From assembly GCA_022496205.1 (NCBI GenBank), contig WTXD01000042.1, positions 1 through 64,000 on the forward strand: DNA of 64,000 nt, read 5' to 3'. The DNA is from Gloeopeniophorella convolvens (Eukaryota; Basidiomycota; Agaricomycetes; Russulales). This document shows, in pieces, positions 22,441 to 35,564 of this stretch. The notes beneath the pieces were generated by a model, which made no database searches, was not told the origin of the DNA, and saw only the letters and a program-made list of their open reading frames with translations. Position 1 is the first letter of the stretch, and each line of letters opens with the position of its first letter. The position numbers and the translations under genes are program-made.

Positions 22441-23345
22441 ATTGCCTCACTTACTAGTATAGTATTTACTAGATGATGCTACTACTGTAGCACTGATTTA
22501 CTGTAGTGTTTACTAGGGTCCTAATACTACCACACTAACTTTACTATTATATTTACTAGGGTGCTGATACTACTACACTGACTTTACTATAGTGTGTACT
22601 AGGGGTTAATACTACCATACTGACTTTACTATAGTATTTACTGAGGCCCTAATACTACCACACTAACTTTACCGTAGTATTTACTAGGGACTAATACCAT
22701 CACACTAACTTTACTGTAGTATTTACTAGGGTCCTAATACTACCATACTGACTTTACCATAGTATTTACTAGGGTCCTAGTACCACCACAGTAACTTTAC
22801 TGTAGTATTTACTAGGAGCTAATACCATCACACTAACTTTACCGTAGTATTTACTAGGTGCTAATACTACCACACTGATTTTACCGTAGTATTCACTAGG
22901 GTCCTAATACTACCACACTAACTTTACCGTAGCATTCACTAGGGGCTAATACCATCACACTGACTTTACTGTAGTATTCACTAGGGTCCTAATACTACCA
23001 CACTGACTTTACTGTAGTATTTACTAGGGTCCTAATACTACCACACTGACTTTACTATAGTATTTACTAGGGTTCTAATACCACCACACTAACTTTACTG
23101 TAGTATTCACTAGGTGCTAATACTACAGCATTAACTTTACCATAGTATTTACTAGGGTCCTAATACTACCACACTAACTTTACTGTAGTATTTACTAGAT
23201 ACTAATACTACAGCATTGACTTTACCATAGGAATTACTAGGGTCCTAATACTACACCACTGACTTTACTGTAGTGTTTACTAGGGGCTAATACTATGGCA
23301 TTGGCTTTACCATAGTATTTACTAAGGTCCTAATAGTACTGTACT
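22440..23345 (-). repeat. Right subterminal array of ~43-bp tandem repeats
   Basis: About 20 copies of the same 42-44 bp unit as in the left array, in opposite orientation (CTAATACTACCACACTGACT then TTACTGTAGTATTTACTAGG). Together with 10470-11600 it forms a mirror pair about 11 kb apart. Confidence 0.93.
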
Positions 23346-23530
23346 AAGTTTACTGTAGTGATAATTGATGTGCTCATATCACAACATGCAATTCACTGTG
23401 GTCTATAGTAAAACACTGGTAATACAGGCATCACTTTACTATACTCCAGTATCGAGTATTAGTGGTAAATTTGACAACCTTAAAATGAATGTTACCGTGC
23501 TTTACTTTACAATCTTAGCTGCCAGTATTG
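23345..23530 (-). repeat. Right terminal inverted repeat of the KDZ element
   Basis: Reverse complement of the left terminus; see the landmarks given for 10303-10470. Flanked by the CGTCTCC duplication at 23531-23537. Confidence 0.88.
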
Positions 23531-25158
23531 CGTCTCCTCACGTAGGTATCGAACGCTTCGTGGGTTGTTAAGGCATGTCATATACAAGGCGCCGGTCGAG
23601 TGTGTTGAGTTTTTCACTGATTGGAACCTGAGTTACAATGTTACGTTGAAAAGAGGGAGACTAGGACACCATTGAAGCACTCACCAGTCAAGATTGAGCT
23701 GGAAGACGAGTCCACAGGGAAGCGAGACAAAGCGCTGCTGGAGTTCGTGAACGTCAACGTCCTCAACATTCCACTGGTTCGTGCGCCGGCGTTCAAGCCC
23801 CGCCTGAATCGCGCGCCATCCCCATCCGTCGTAGATATCTCGCATCGGCGTGTGACGCCGAAGCATGACCTCATCTTCTCGGTCTTGTGATGGGGCGACG
23901 TGTCCGGGTGCATCGTCGTGGGTCCGCCAATGCTGTAATTGTTCGTATTTTCCCGGGCGTGATAGCATAAGACGAATCGCGGAGATTGGAGATACATATG
24001 AGAGGAGTTTTTTGGGAGTGCGTTTGAGGGTACCGTCCCGAAGTCGCTTGCTCGTGTAGAGGATCCCAGGACAGCCAGCCCTACTGCAGACAGACGATTC
24101 GGACTCCAAGATCTCTGCCCGAGTATACAAGTGCCAGCAGCGAGGACAAAGATAATAATACTTGATCAAGTCATCGGTGTTGACCTGGAGACGACGTTCG
24201 ACCATTCTCAAGGTAAGCGCGAAGTTTTCTAAGCCAGGAAAGTGCACTTCATCCGACTGACGTTGCCCAGATAAAAGTAGCTGATATGAGCCCTCGAGCA
24301 TGAATCTGACAGCCTCGCAAGTGGCACCCTTGAAGGAATGGGCAATAAACGCGCGAATATAAGATGCGCGCATGGCCGGTGGAGGCAGCGCAGCTGCCTG
24401 CGGCGACGAGCGAGGAGGGGAAGTCTCGGGGTTTTCCCGCACATTGCGTGCATCTCTACGTTACAAGTCTCGTGACTCTCCGCTCCCGTGACTCTCAGCG
24501 CCCTCTGCACTCTCCCCTATTCCACCGGATGGTCTTCAAACACGGAAGCGTCGGTAAGCACATTGTCGAGAGGGTCGTCGTCTGGAGGAACCTCCTCAAA
24601 GATAGCCGCGCGCGTCTCGAAGAGGTTCTGCATGAGTGGAGCAGGATCGTTCTCGTCGTTCTCGTCATCCTCGTCGCCGGGACGTGCGCCATCTTCCCAT
24701 TCGAGATTTTCGTGGGCTTCGTCTAGGTCATCAGGTTCAAGATGGTCCTCCTGTTCCGGGTGATTCTGGGAGTGAGCGTCGAGTTCGTGGTCCATGGAGT
24801 ATGCAGGAGATGGCGGCCGCATCTCGTCGTCTAGATCAAGTTCAGCCTGAGCGTCGTCATCGTCGTCACCCCAGCCAGGTCCAAGTTCCAGGTCATGAGG
24901 AGGATGAGAGGATTCTTGGGACGCGGACGCGTGCTCCGGGTCAAGATCAGGGGGCGGCGTAGTGGAGTCCAAGTTAGGGCGACACTGAAGGTTTGCCAAG
25001 GTTTGCGCTTGAGCACGGCGAGTGTCGTTCTGGCGATGTCTCCACTCGGTGTGTTTTGTCTGTTCTAGGCGTCCACCGCGACCGCGCGAGCACTGCGAGC
25101 AAGTGCACCAGACTAGGGCTGCCGTGCGCTTTGAGGTTGAAGTGCCACGACCCGGCAT
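23531..25158 (-). pseudogene. Tnp2-like transposase, N-terminal half
   Basis: Upstream half of the transposase whose C-terminal half is at 8676-10302. The start at 25158 (MPGRGTSTSKRTAALVWCTC) is followed by a Cys-containing motif, a long acidic region (WGDDDDDAQAELDLDDE) and an intron. Next are GATCEAVRFMLEGSYQLLL and a zinc-ribbon-like pattern (CPRCWHLYTRAEIL...CSRAGCPGILY). Then come RPGKYEQLQHWRTHDDAPGH, MRDIYDGWGWRAIQAGLERR, QFVSLPCGLV-type sequence, an intron at about 23633-23690 and STHSTGALYMTCLNNPR. The frame reaches LREE at the KDZ element border. It lies back to back with the DUF6698-like gene starting at 25747. Confidence 0.87.
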
Positions 25159-25746
25159 AACCAGAGCACCCAGAGGGACCGAGACGAGCGAGAATTAATC
25201 ACCGGCGGGAGGTATCGGCTGAGCGTCCTCGGGTCATGGGGGGATGGGGAGCAGGGGATGTGCAGGCGCATACAATCGAGTCGCAAGGCTATGTGCTGGC
25301 ACGCGGCACGACTTAGAACTTTCCGACGCGTCCTCGATTCTCATCACGTGTACGATATTTCGGCAGGACGGAACATACAGAGAATCTACTGCATTACTCT
25401 TTCCGGACACCTCGACTGCACCCCCGCCGAAACCTGGCCGGAATATCGTATCTCAGACAGGTTTTGTCCGCCGAAATTTTCGCATGATTTGCAGTGTGAT
25501 AGCTTGCAAACAATCCAGAAAAGTCATACTGAAGCCGCTTTGAGCATTGTGTGCATAGAAGAGCAAGGCATCGACCGTTTCAGGCCCCCAAAATGGGTTG
25601 GGGACCTCCAGAAGCTTCCATCAGGAAGTTCTTCGTGGTAAGTTCTGTCTGATTTATTGTTGAGCCAAGCGTTACGCTGGCTGGATTTGCGTCTCGTCTT
25701 TTCTCATACCCCATCCACCTCACCCCATCCTCTTCAGCATACAGTG
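25159..25746. other. Divergent intergenic region
   Basis: 588 bp between the start codons of the minus-strand Tnp2-like gene and the plus-strand DUF6698-like gene; presumably holds both promoters. No clear TATA box, repeat or coding region recognised. Confidence 0.4.
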
Positions 25747-28326
25747 ATGCCCCATCACCCGCGCCCTCGTTCCGATGGCTCGAGTGTCATAGATCCAGCA
25801 CTCCTGGGAGGTGAGTTTAGTAACGATTCGGATGCACCAGCCCAGTCCCGCACTGGTCCGAAAAAGAAGCGCGGACGCGGTACACAGGACCCTGCGGAGC
25901 AAGGACCCAAAAAAAAGCAAAAGACACCCACTCTCGTGAGCGGCAATATCCCATTCGATCAAAAACACCAGCAGGTGCTTGTATGCGCCAAGCTTCTAAA
26001 CAGTTATGTTCATATATGCCCTAAGGTTTGTTGCAGGCTGCCGCCTTCAGGCGGCTTGGGTCATAGCGTCAATCACCTTTGGCTTCGAGATCTCGGACAT
26101 CTTCCGCGAAGGCATGCTGCAAGCCCAAGGCCCACCACAAGAGCGCAGCGAATCAAGGTCCGATGCTGCCGAGTATGATGGCGGTGACGACTCAGACCCC
26201 ACTGAACATAACAACGCTATCAAAGATAAATGGTACGCCTCTTCATATGGTTCGCAACATAACCATGCGCATATACTAACATCTTTTATGGCGTAGGCGT
26301 TCCAAAGAGGCTGAAATGTGCCGCAAGGCATATGGTGACGTTATCAAACTCATGCCGCAGATCAAACCATGTTTATCGATTGAAGACGACGCCAAAATGC
26401 TTGAGTACAATGTTATCATCCAGGCGGTATGCGTATTGGGTTGCATATATTCAGCCAATATGCACTTATCGAGCCTACGCACAGATTCAGACTGGATGTA
26501 ACCAAGGGCGGACCAATGCCATTCGCCGCATCAAAGAGAAGGCAGAGCGTTATCTCACTTCAGGTCCGGACGGTAAACAGGTGCTTTCCAAGCCGATGAG
26601 CACTTCAAAAGTTAAACGCGGCTTCCATCACCCCGCTGCTTTGCCCTGGGGCACACCTCTATGACTGGCTCAAAGACCCGGTCGGGTAAGTGAACTACAA
26701 TGCATATACACACGCCACTGACTCTACGACTCATCCCAAGGGCGCGTGGAAACATTGAATCAGGCAGATATACACTGCAGAATATAGCATTCCCGGCCAT
26801 GTGCTACAAGGATTTTACCGTCAACGATGAGGATATCGAAGATGGCCTGTTCAAAAGCAACTGCCTTGTTTGCGTATGTGATTACTTTTCGGAGCTGCGC
26901 GCGAGCCTAAACTCTCCTCTACTGCTTCAGCGTGTTATCGACATTCTCTATGGCCCATCAGCTGTGGATGTCGACACAGCCACACTCCGGTCTGGGCATG
27001 AAGAGCATGGCTGCGCAGGAAAGAAGCATGACGTGACTGAGATCACCGTCTATTGTAGCCTTTGCTGCGGTTGTTGTAAGTAATTGCACTGGTTGCCTAC
27101 AACACGTGACTGAGCGCTCATCGCTTTATGATACACTTTGGCAGGGGCGCTATGCAATCACCTCACAGACCAAATGGACTGGACCGAGGGGAAGAGCTTC
27201 AACTATGGCGAGTTTTATAGATGCATCGTCTGGGCACTCTCGGACAAAACCGATGACTGGGCTGTCGACACGATGGAATGGTGGAACCCGTACGCACTTA
27301 TATTCCCCGCTTCACAACACTAACGTAGGTGACTTTTAGACAGATTTTTGGTTCCGAGTGTGGCAAGCAGAGCCCCGCATCCAAGGAGGATGGTATGGAG
27401 CTCGATAGCGCCTTCAAGTGGTGGGAGGGTCGTCGCTTGTCTCGTGCTCGGAAGGCTGCAGACCTTGCTAGGCCCCAAAATGGTATGTCTATCGATTCAC
27501 AAACGTATAACCTAACTACTTCGTTATAAAGGAGTTGAACCCGGGCGTAGCTCTTCTGGGACGAGTGCACCTGGATCGTCTGGATCCGGGTTGTCTCACC
27601 CATATCGGTTCCGAAACGACCGCCACCACCTCTCCTCCGGGCCAGAGCTCACCCGATGGAGATGAAGACGATGCTTGGAGCATGCCGTTCCCAACAGCAG
27701 CGACAATCGACCCACGCTTGAACCCTGCAAGCCAGCTTCTTCCTCAGGCTTGCCCTATAGGTCCCACTATGTTCAGTCTAGGTGGTTCTGGTATTCTCGC
27801 CGGTGCTCCAACTTGTGCTATTCCACATGCTCTCGGCGCTGCTCTGACCCATGCCCCTGCCACTCATGTGCCCGCTCTAACTCTGGATGTCTCTCCTACC
27901 CTCGCTCCTGCGCCGGTTCCTACTCCCGTCCCTACAGCACTTAGTCCCGCCACTTTCGCACCTGCCCTTGTGCCCACTCCCGCTCTTCCTTCAGCCTCGG
28001 CTCCGAACTTGAGTGCCACAGCTCCTGCTGTTCATCTTTCTCAGACTCACAATCTGGCTCCAGCTCCGGTAGCTCCGGCAGCTCCTAGTTCCTCGCCATC
28101 TCAGCCTCCTGGTGGCCCATCTGGCCTTCCATTCCCTCCTATGGCGTTACCCTCCTCAGAGGAACCAATAGACGATGTGGAGCAGCATGGCAGCAAGACG
28201 TCAAAGAAAACACGAGGTGGTAAAGGCGGCCGGGGTCGCCACCTACCTAATCAACGCCCACCTTCAACCCGAAAGACGACCCGACTCGCAGCAGCTACAG
28301 CTGCCGCCTCAACCCCTACTAACTAA
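25747..28326 (+). CDS. DUF6698-like protein with Pro/Ala-rich C-terminus
   Basis: Start MPHHPRPRSDGSS, then basic, NLS-like runs (GPKKKRGRG, GPKKKQK). After an intron come ITFGFEISDIFREGML, an acidic linker, MCRKAYGDVIKLMPQIKP, GCNQGRTNAIRRIKEKAERY and KVKRGFHHPA. Later blocks are ESGRYTLQNIAFPAMCYKDF, EDIEDGLFKSNCLV, DILYGPSAV, KKHDVTEITVY, FNYGEFYRCIVWAL and DTMEWWNP, with IFGSECGKQ at the end of the conserved core. The last exon (from about 27535) is Pro/Ala/Ser-rich and ends with basic RKTTRLAAATA. The gene has many ~50-bp introns. Family assignment rests on recalled motif order (HPA...LFKS...YGPSA...VTxxxxxY...WWN..FG). Function unknown; its divergent pairing with a transposase suggests transposon cargo. 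Confidence 0.65.
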
Positions 28327-28940
28327 TGCAGCCCGCGCGGTGAATACGACTATTACAAAAGCTTCATTTTGTTCTGGGCGGCAGGCATGTTTGCTGCTTA
28401 TTCCACTGACCTTGACTCTGTGCCCCGCGTCCCGTCATATCCGATGCCGACTAACTTATCTTGATCGCTTGTACTAACCAGTGCCGTATTCTCAATTCAA
28501 GGCTCGAGTTTATACAATGCAGTAAGCTACCAGATCGTCATAATTGCATCATACGTGTGTCTGTACTGTATAATGAATAAACGTATTGACTGGTAATGGT
28601 TCGAGTGTGAGCATTGTGATCACAGCCGATCGGGAGAGGTAGAGGATGAGGAGCGTCGATCATAACGATTGGAGCAGGGCAGGATGGTCACACCACGATC
28701 AGAATGGTCGTGCATCGTTCAGAATGATCGTGCGCCGGTTAGGATGGTCGTGCACTGGTGGGAACGCTAGACTCGGCCATTACGATTGCATCTGTTCGGC
28801 CTCTGATCGGGGCTGATCCTGCAAGTCTCACATCCGACCCGTGCTGATCAGCAACACACAAGTTGTGTCAGAACCCTCGTCAGCTGAACGCGCTGGTCGT
28901 GCTGACCGCCCCAGGTCAGCACTCATCAGCTACGGGACAT
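28327..28940. other. 3' flank and spacer
   Basis: Contains the 3' flank of the DUF6698-like gene (AATGAATAAA near 28570 could be a polyadenylation signal) and the 20-bp repeat listed separately. No gene recognised. Confidence 0.45.
28681..28760 (+). repeat. Four 20-bp tandem repeats
   Basis: Units AGGATGGTCACACCACGATC, AGAATGGTCGTGCATCGTTC, AGAATGATCGTGCGCCGGTT and AGGATGGTCGTGCACTGGTG stand head to tail with exact 20-bp period. Confidence 0.9.
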
Positions 28941-28944
28941 TTTG

Positions 28945-29249
28945 CTGATGATACCCTTCGGGGGCTCCTTACCCCCGAAGAGATCCTTGGGGGGCTATTG
29001 GACATCGGGGATACGAATAGAGCCAGCAATGAGGACGACCTACGTGAACAATTGGGTAGTGAATCAAACGAGAACGGAAGGGGAAACACACCCCGTCGAT
29101 GTCCTCCTTGATGATACCAGCATCCTTGAGGACCTGCTCGATAGGTTTCGTCGTCTTGCAGAAGAGGTCAAGGTTGAGCTCCTTGTTGCCGTCCTCGAAA
29201 GACTCGATCTCGAGGCGGGTAGACTACTGGGACGAGAGAGTGCGCTTGG
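28945..29249 (-). pseudogene. Duplicated internal fragment of the BiP pseudogene
   Basis: Same-orientation copy of the BiP segment at about 30175-30500 (the part around KRTLSSQ and [18 protein letters not shown], including the intron), lying directly behind the BiP stop codon. It lacks about 40 bp of the parent copy and has diverged. The junction falls one or two bases from the TAA. Confidence 0.82.
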
Positions 29250-29250
29250 C

Positions 29251-31445
<2,195 letters not shown>

Positions 31446-31449
31446 AAGG

Positions 31450-32075
31450 GTTAGAAACCGAGCCCATGTGGATGGTAGTGGATACGCACGCAACAGACGA
31501 ATAACTGATGTCCGCCAAAAGGACACGCAGAAGGTAGAAGGGGACAAGTGCATGGTGGGCGGAGCGAAATCGGACAGCGTAGGGAAATGGTTGCAAGACG
31601 ATGATACGGGGCACACCACTCGCCCGAGACGAACCGACGACAGTGCGGGATACTACGATAGTTCAGCGTAGTCGACGCAGATGCACCAAATCGGCTATAC
31701 CTTTGAGACGATCACGATACTCTGGGCCTCTTTCTGCGTGTTCAATGTAGTAAATGTGCGTTTGTGCCGCAGGGATGACGAGGAGGTGTGCGCGAGAGTC
31801 GTTTGGCAGTCGCGCGAAGTCGCGGCGCGGTCAGTCGGCGGTCCCGTTTTGGTCTTGTTGGGCACGCCAGTCCGACTTGGACAAGAACAGCCTTCTGGCG
31901 CCTCGTGGCGCGAGTCTAGCCTGTAAGTCAGGCTGATGACTGCGGCCGACCGCCGACCGACTTCCGACAGACTTCGTGCGAAAATTCCGACTACCAACTG
32001 ACTCGGCCCGACCACCGACTGACTAATGGGTAACTGACAGCGACCGTGTCGCGACTTCATCGTTTTTACTAAGCA
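31450..32075. other. Gap without recognisable gene
   Basis: May include diverged 5' BiP sequence up to about 31530. From 31930 to 32040 there is a loose run of CCGAC/CGACT-rich sequence. No confident feature. Confidence 0.35.
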
Positions 32076-33599
32076 TGTGACTATGTGACAAGCGCATACC
32101 AATCAATGCTAGGTTCACAAATCATAGAAACTTTTCCTCATCCGTAATCACATGTCCACCAGTTGCCATAAATGGTTTATTTGTTCTTCCGATCGCAGCT
32201 GTCCACTCCCGGCCTCCATAAACTGAGACAGGCCGGGCCTGCGCACGCGGGCGTCCGGACGCGTCAGGCCCTTTGTCACGTGGTCGGTATAAGGGTTCGC
32301 CGCCACCTCATTCTCGAACGCGCTTCATTCAACATGAACCATCTCCCGCGACCCATCGACATAGATCCCCACGACTGGGTTCGGCACCAGGAGCTCTCCC
32401 TCTTCGACCTGGAGACGTATCCTAAGTTCCGAGAGCTGCACAATCGTGTGCTCACTGAGTATGAAGCCTTGCCCGACGCCTCAGTGCCGAGGAACCAGGT
32501 CGAGGAATGGGCTTTTGGGTTTTCGAAGGCATTAGTACGTTCTCTACTTCTGTTTTCTAACAGATGGGTGACCGGAAAGGCAGTGCGACTATCACGACTT
32601 CCTTGAGGACCATGGCATCCGCACACCCGAGGACGACGAGGAAGTAGGGGAGGCGACCCAGGGAGCACTAGAGCGGGTCTTACCACTTGCAACGTCCTCG
32701 TGGCTGGCGGACCACCCGCACCTGCTACGCTGGCATGCGAAGGACATCCTGAAGCAGGACAGGGAGCGTGCGGCGGAGGCGGTGCGGCGCGAGGAGGAGG
32801 ACGAGGCGCGAGCAGGAGCGGGGCCGCTTATCAGGCTGCGGAGCACGCCAGCTCAGGACCTGCCGGCGTATCGCGCCCTGGTAGCCGCGCGCGATGGCCG
32901 GCTCATCACCATGACGGAGTACATAGACCGGCGGCGCGCGCTGTTGGAGGCTGACTTGCTCGACTACCCCGGAGACGACCCCTTCGGTAGGACGCCGCCT
33001 CCCTCCTACCCTGGCAGTGGCCGAGACGGGCAAAACGCATGAGCTACGCGTTTGGAGCGCGGGCGACCGCCTTCGTACGTTTTACATAGACTACTTCACC
33101 ATGCCCAGCCCCTTACGTTTATTAAATCGTTGCGTTGCGTCCCATGGGCCTCCGCTTCCTGCGTGTGAACACGCTGCGCGCGCCGTCGCCTACAGCCGTT
33201 TGCAGAACGGTTATCAGCTCGTTTTTTTTTGAGGGCTTTGTCTACGATCAGTGAACACGCGAGAGCAGGCAAGAACAGGACCCCGGAGAATCCCTATAGA
33301 TCTCTCATGGAAAAATAGCCGGAATTTGGCACTTTTTGGTCGGAAGTATGATGGTTCTGCACCGAAAACTGGTCCCATGACCGCTCGATCTTACATGCTT
33401 ATCAGCACCGAATCTGCCCGGCCTGGGAGGGGGTATCATGCAGACATCACCGAATTATGGAGGCCGGGAGTGGACAGCTGCGATCGGAAGAACAAACAAA
33501 CCATTTATGTCAACTGGTGGACATGTGATTGCGGACGAGGGAAAGTTTCTATGATTGTGAACCTAGCGTTGATTGGTATGCGCTTGTCACACAGTCACA
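32076..33599 (+). mobile_element. 1.5-kb element with ~145-bp terminal inverted repeats and a single gene
   Basis: Left terminus 32076-32221 and right terminus 33456-33599 are near-identical inverted repeats. They start TGTGACT(A/G)TGTGACAAGC and continue through TACCAATCAA, AATCACATGTCCACCAGTTG and TCCGATCGCAGCTGTCCACT to CCGGCCTCCATAA. One two-exon gene (32334-33042) fills the interior. No convincing target duplication was found (left flank TACTAAGCA, right flank GCGTTTCC). A piece of the same inner terminus also occurs at 35968-36001. The class is unknown; it could be a non-autonomous DNA transposon that has acquired a gene. Confidence 0.82.
32334..33042 (+). CDS. Two-exon gene inside the 1.5-kb inverted-repeat element, family not recognised
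   Basis: ATG at 32334 (MNHLPRPIDIDPHDWVR), 47 bp downstream of a TATAAG motif at 32288. Exon 1 covers 32334-32534; the intron at 32535-32583 has GTACGT donor and CAG acceptor. Exon 2 runs 32584-33042, giving about 219 residues without stops or frame shifts. Exon 1 contains LSLFDLETYPKFRELHNRV. Exon 2 starts CDYHDFLEDHGIRTPEDDEE. It has a charged, probably helical or coiled stretch (KQDRERAAEAVRREEEDEAR), then YRALVAARDGRLITMTEYID, and ends in Pro/Gly. No transposase motif, signal peptide or membrane segment is visible. It is one of the few genes here with a fully clean structure, which suggests a young insertion or selection. Confidence 0.68.
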
Positions 33600-33764
33600 G
33601 CGTTTCCGCGTGGTCGAAAGTTGAGGTTAGCTTCCATTTCGTGGTGCTTACCATGGTCTCGTGTGAACTCTGCATGCGCTATGGCTGGGCTATCCGTAGA
33701 GAGAGCACCTGGTGAGTAAGGAGAGCTTGTATAGCATCGATATGTACCATCTGTGGAAGTATCT

Positions 33765-34110
33765 ATTGGAGTGCAAGTCGCGTTCCGCCTTCGGACTTCC
33801 GACCGGGCCGGCTTCCCAGATCCTCTCCTGCTGCCTCCGCTACTCCCACTTCCGCTACGCTCGACCACTTTCTCTCTAGCACTCACATGCAAGAATAGAC
33901 GCCAGTCTCCGCCTCCACTGCGTGACGATGCGTAGAAAAACTACACAATTGCAGACGAAGAAATGACGGGCGCGTCATCACTTTATGTACGTTTTTGTTG
34001 CACCCAGCGTTTTGAGCTCCAGCTCCCGAAACTTCATGTGATTGTCCCCATGTGAATGCTGTAAAATACTCCTATTACATTGTAGTATATATTGTAGTAA
34101 CTGCTGGCTA
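33765..34110 (+). repeat. Relic of KDZ-type subterminal DNA
   Basis: Aligns with the reverse complement of 11620-11905 and continues at 34050-34110 into sequence resembling the ~43-bp array unit (GTGAATGCTGTAAAATACTC, ACATTGTAGTATATATTGTA). This suggests the remains of another copy of the same transposon family. Confidence 0.65.
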
Positions 34111-34999
34111 CGAATATTAGCGTTTCCACACTTCGCGTCGCCGCTTCCTCGTGTCCCCCCTTTGTTCACTCTCCCTCACTTGACTTTGCTTCGTGCCACT
34201 GCGCGTCCTTGTTTCGAACCTACCTCAACTTCACCAGTATCAGCGTGCATGGACTAGGGAGGTGCGCACGCGCACACCGGCAGCGCTCGCTGTGCGCTTG
34301 GCTCTCGCGCACCACCGCGCCCACGAAGGCATCTCCACCACTGCAGGCGTGACTCCTTCATCGCCACGGTGTGTGGTGCGCCTCGTTTGCATTTGCGAAG
34401 AATGGCAGCCTGTTGCGCATCGAAAAGCTGAACCTGCGCATGTGCACAGGCTCAGCAGCTACTGGTGCCTGTGGGGAGCATGTGTTCACCCAGATCCTGC
34501 ACGAGCAGGAGCAGAACGGGGCCCGCGGGGTCCACGTGTGCATGTGCGGCATGCACAGCGAGGTGGTATCACCATCTGCATTGTGCCGTGTGAGTGGGGG
34601 TTTTGCGCACAGGTGCTGCATGCACCAGTTTCAACAAAGGACCAGTCCTCCTACGAGGTGGTACACGAGTGGGGGGTAGATCGCAGATGCGCCGGGGCCG
34701 CTGTCAGACGTGCACAGAGGAGGACAGGAGATAGAGGGACATGCGTCGATGACGTGCACTGGCACAGTGTCCGAGTTGATTGTGTGCACCGCGCGAGTGC
34801 GCAGCGATGTCCTGCAACCAGAGGATGTAGTCGAAGCTGCCAGGCACGCTGGCCAGCGCTCTTAAAAGGCCTGTCGTTTGGACTTTGGGGCGTAGATCTG
34901 CAGACGGAAATCATGCACAAACAGCATCGGTGTGCACTTGAGTGCGTAGAGGCGGGTGGTGTATGTCGAATGGGGTGCACCGCTGGGCAGTATTATGTG
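34110..34999. other. GC-rich stretch without recognisable gene
   Basis: The plus strand is open for 270 codons (34193-35005), but the composition is rich in Arg, Cys and His and matches nothing known to me. A second frame around 34700-34860 (GHASMTCTGTVSELIVCTAR) looks more protein-like but is short. No call. Confidence 0.3.
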
Positions 35000-35503
35000 T
35001 GTTGAAGCGCAGCAGAAACAGGGTGCCAACTAGGCAAGCAAGAGCAAAGCTCAGTCAGTGAAGTCAACAGACTAAATGTCATTGGCGCAATACCTAGGCA
35101 AGCAAGAGCAAAGCTAAAGTAACTAGGTAAGCGCAAGTCCGGAAGTTCCGGAAGTAAAGTACTTGCCTCAGTCAGTGAAGTCAACAGACTGAGGCTACAA
35201 GGGCGAAAACAGCGTCCTTTATATACACAAAAGGAGTGTGGTTTGCATGTGATAAACAACAGCAACATGTGATAACCAGAGACCCATGTGAAAGCGGAAC
35301 TAAAGTGGGTCAACCGGAACTGCAGGTGGGTCATGGAAGGGCCCGGAAGAATCTAGAACAGGAACGAGAGTAGGTACAGCCTTAGGGGCTAGAACATAAT
35401 GATGTCATATACATTGTAGATCAGATAGCTCGCAGATCACCGAGTCCCTTATCTAATCTAGTCAGAGACGTCCTTCCTGTCCTGAGTCCTGTCCGTCTCA
35501 ACA
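35000..35503 (-). mobile_element. Solo LTR, family T2 (copy 1)
   Basis: A 504-bp LTR TGTTGA...TCAACA in reverse orientation, exact duplication ATGTG (34995-34999, 35504-35508). It lacks one ~22-bp GGAACTGCAGGTGGGTC-type unit present in the other T2 copies. Confidence 0.95.
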
Positions 35504-35564
35504 ATGTGTCACTGGAAGCGGGGGCGACAGCTTGAAGGAGGACCGGAATAGTAGGCAGATGCTG

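Larger units (their letters stand above)
10303..23530. mobile_element. 13.2-kb KDZ-type DNA transposon with inverted repeat-array termini
   Basis: Both ends align without gaps when one is reverse-complemented: left starts GAGCCCTGG and right starts CAATACTGG, both reaching the common block TTGTAAAGTAAA about 18 bp in. Similarity continues for about 170 bp, followed at both ends by ~43-bp tandem arrays in mirror orientation. The cargo is a KDZ transposase gene (minus, 12256-16727) and a companion gene (plus, 18363-22116), divergently transcribed from a 1.6-kb spacer with tandem repeats. The element interrupts a Tnp2-like gene and is flanked by 7-bp duplications. It was later hit by two solo LTRs (15393-15935 and 21106-21561). 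The KDZ (Kyakuja-Dileera-Zisupton) class of large fungal elements is established; this end structure is read from the sequence here. Confidence 0.9.

Noticed and set aside
28681..28760. 20-bp repeats as an origin or telomere-type sequence
   Set aside because: Four GC-balanced imperfect units without G-rich telomere pattern; a small minisatellite suffices.
34193..35005. 270-codon plus-strand open frame
   Set aside because: Composition rich in Arg, Cys, His and Ala with no familiar motif; the frame enters an LTR at its end. Likely open by chance in GC-rich DNA.
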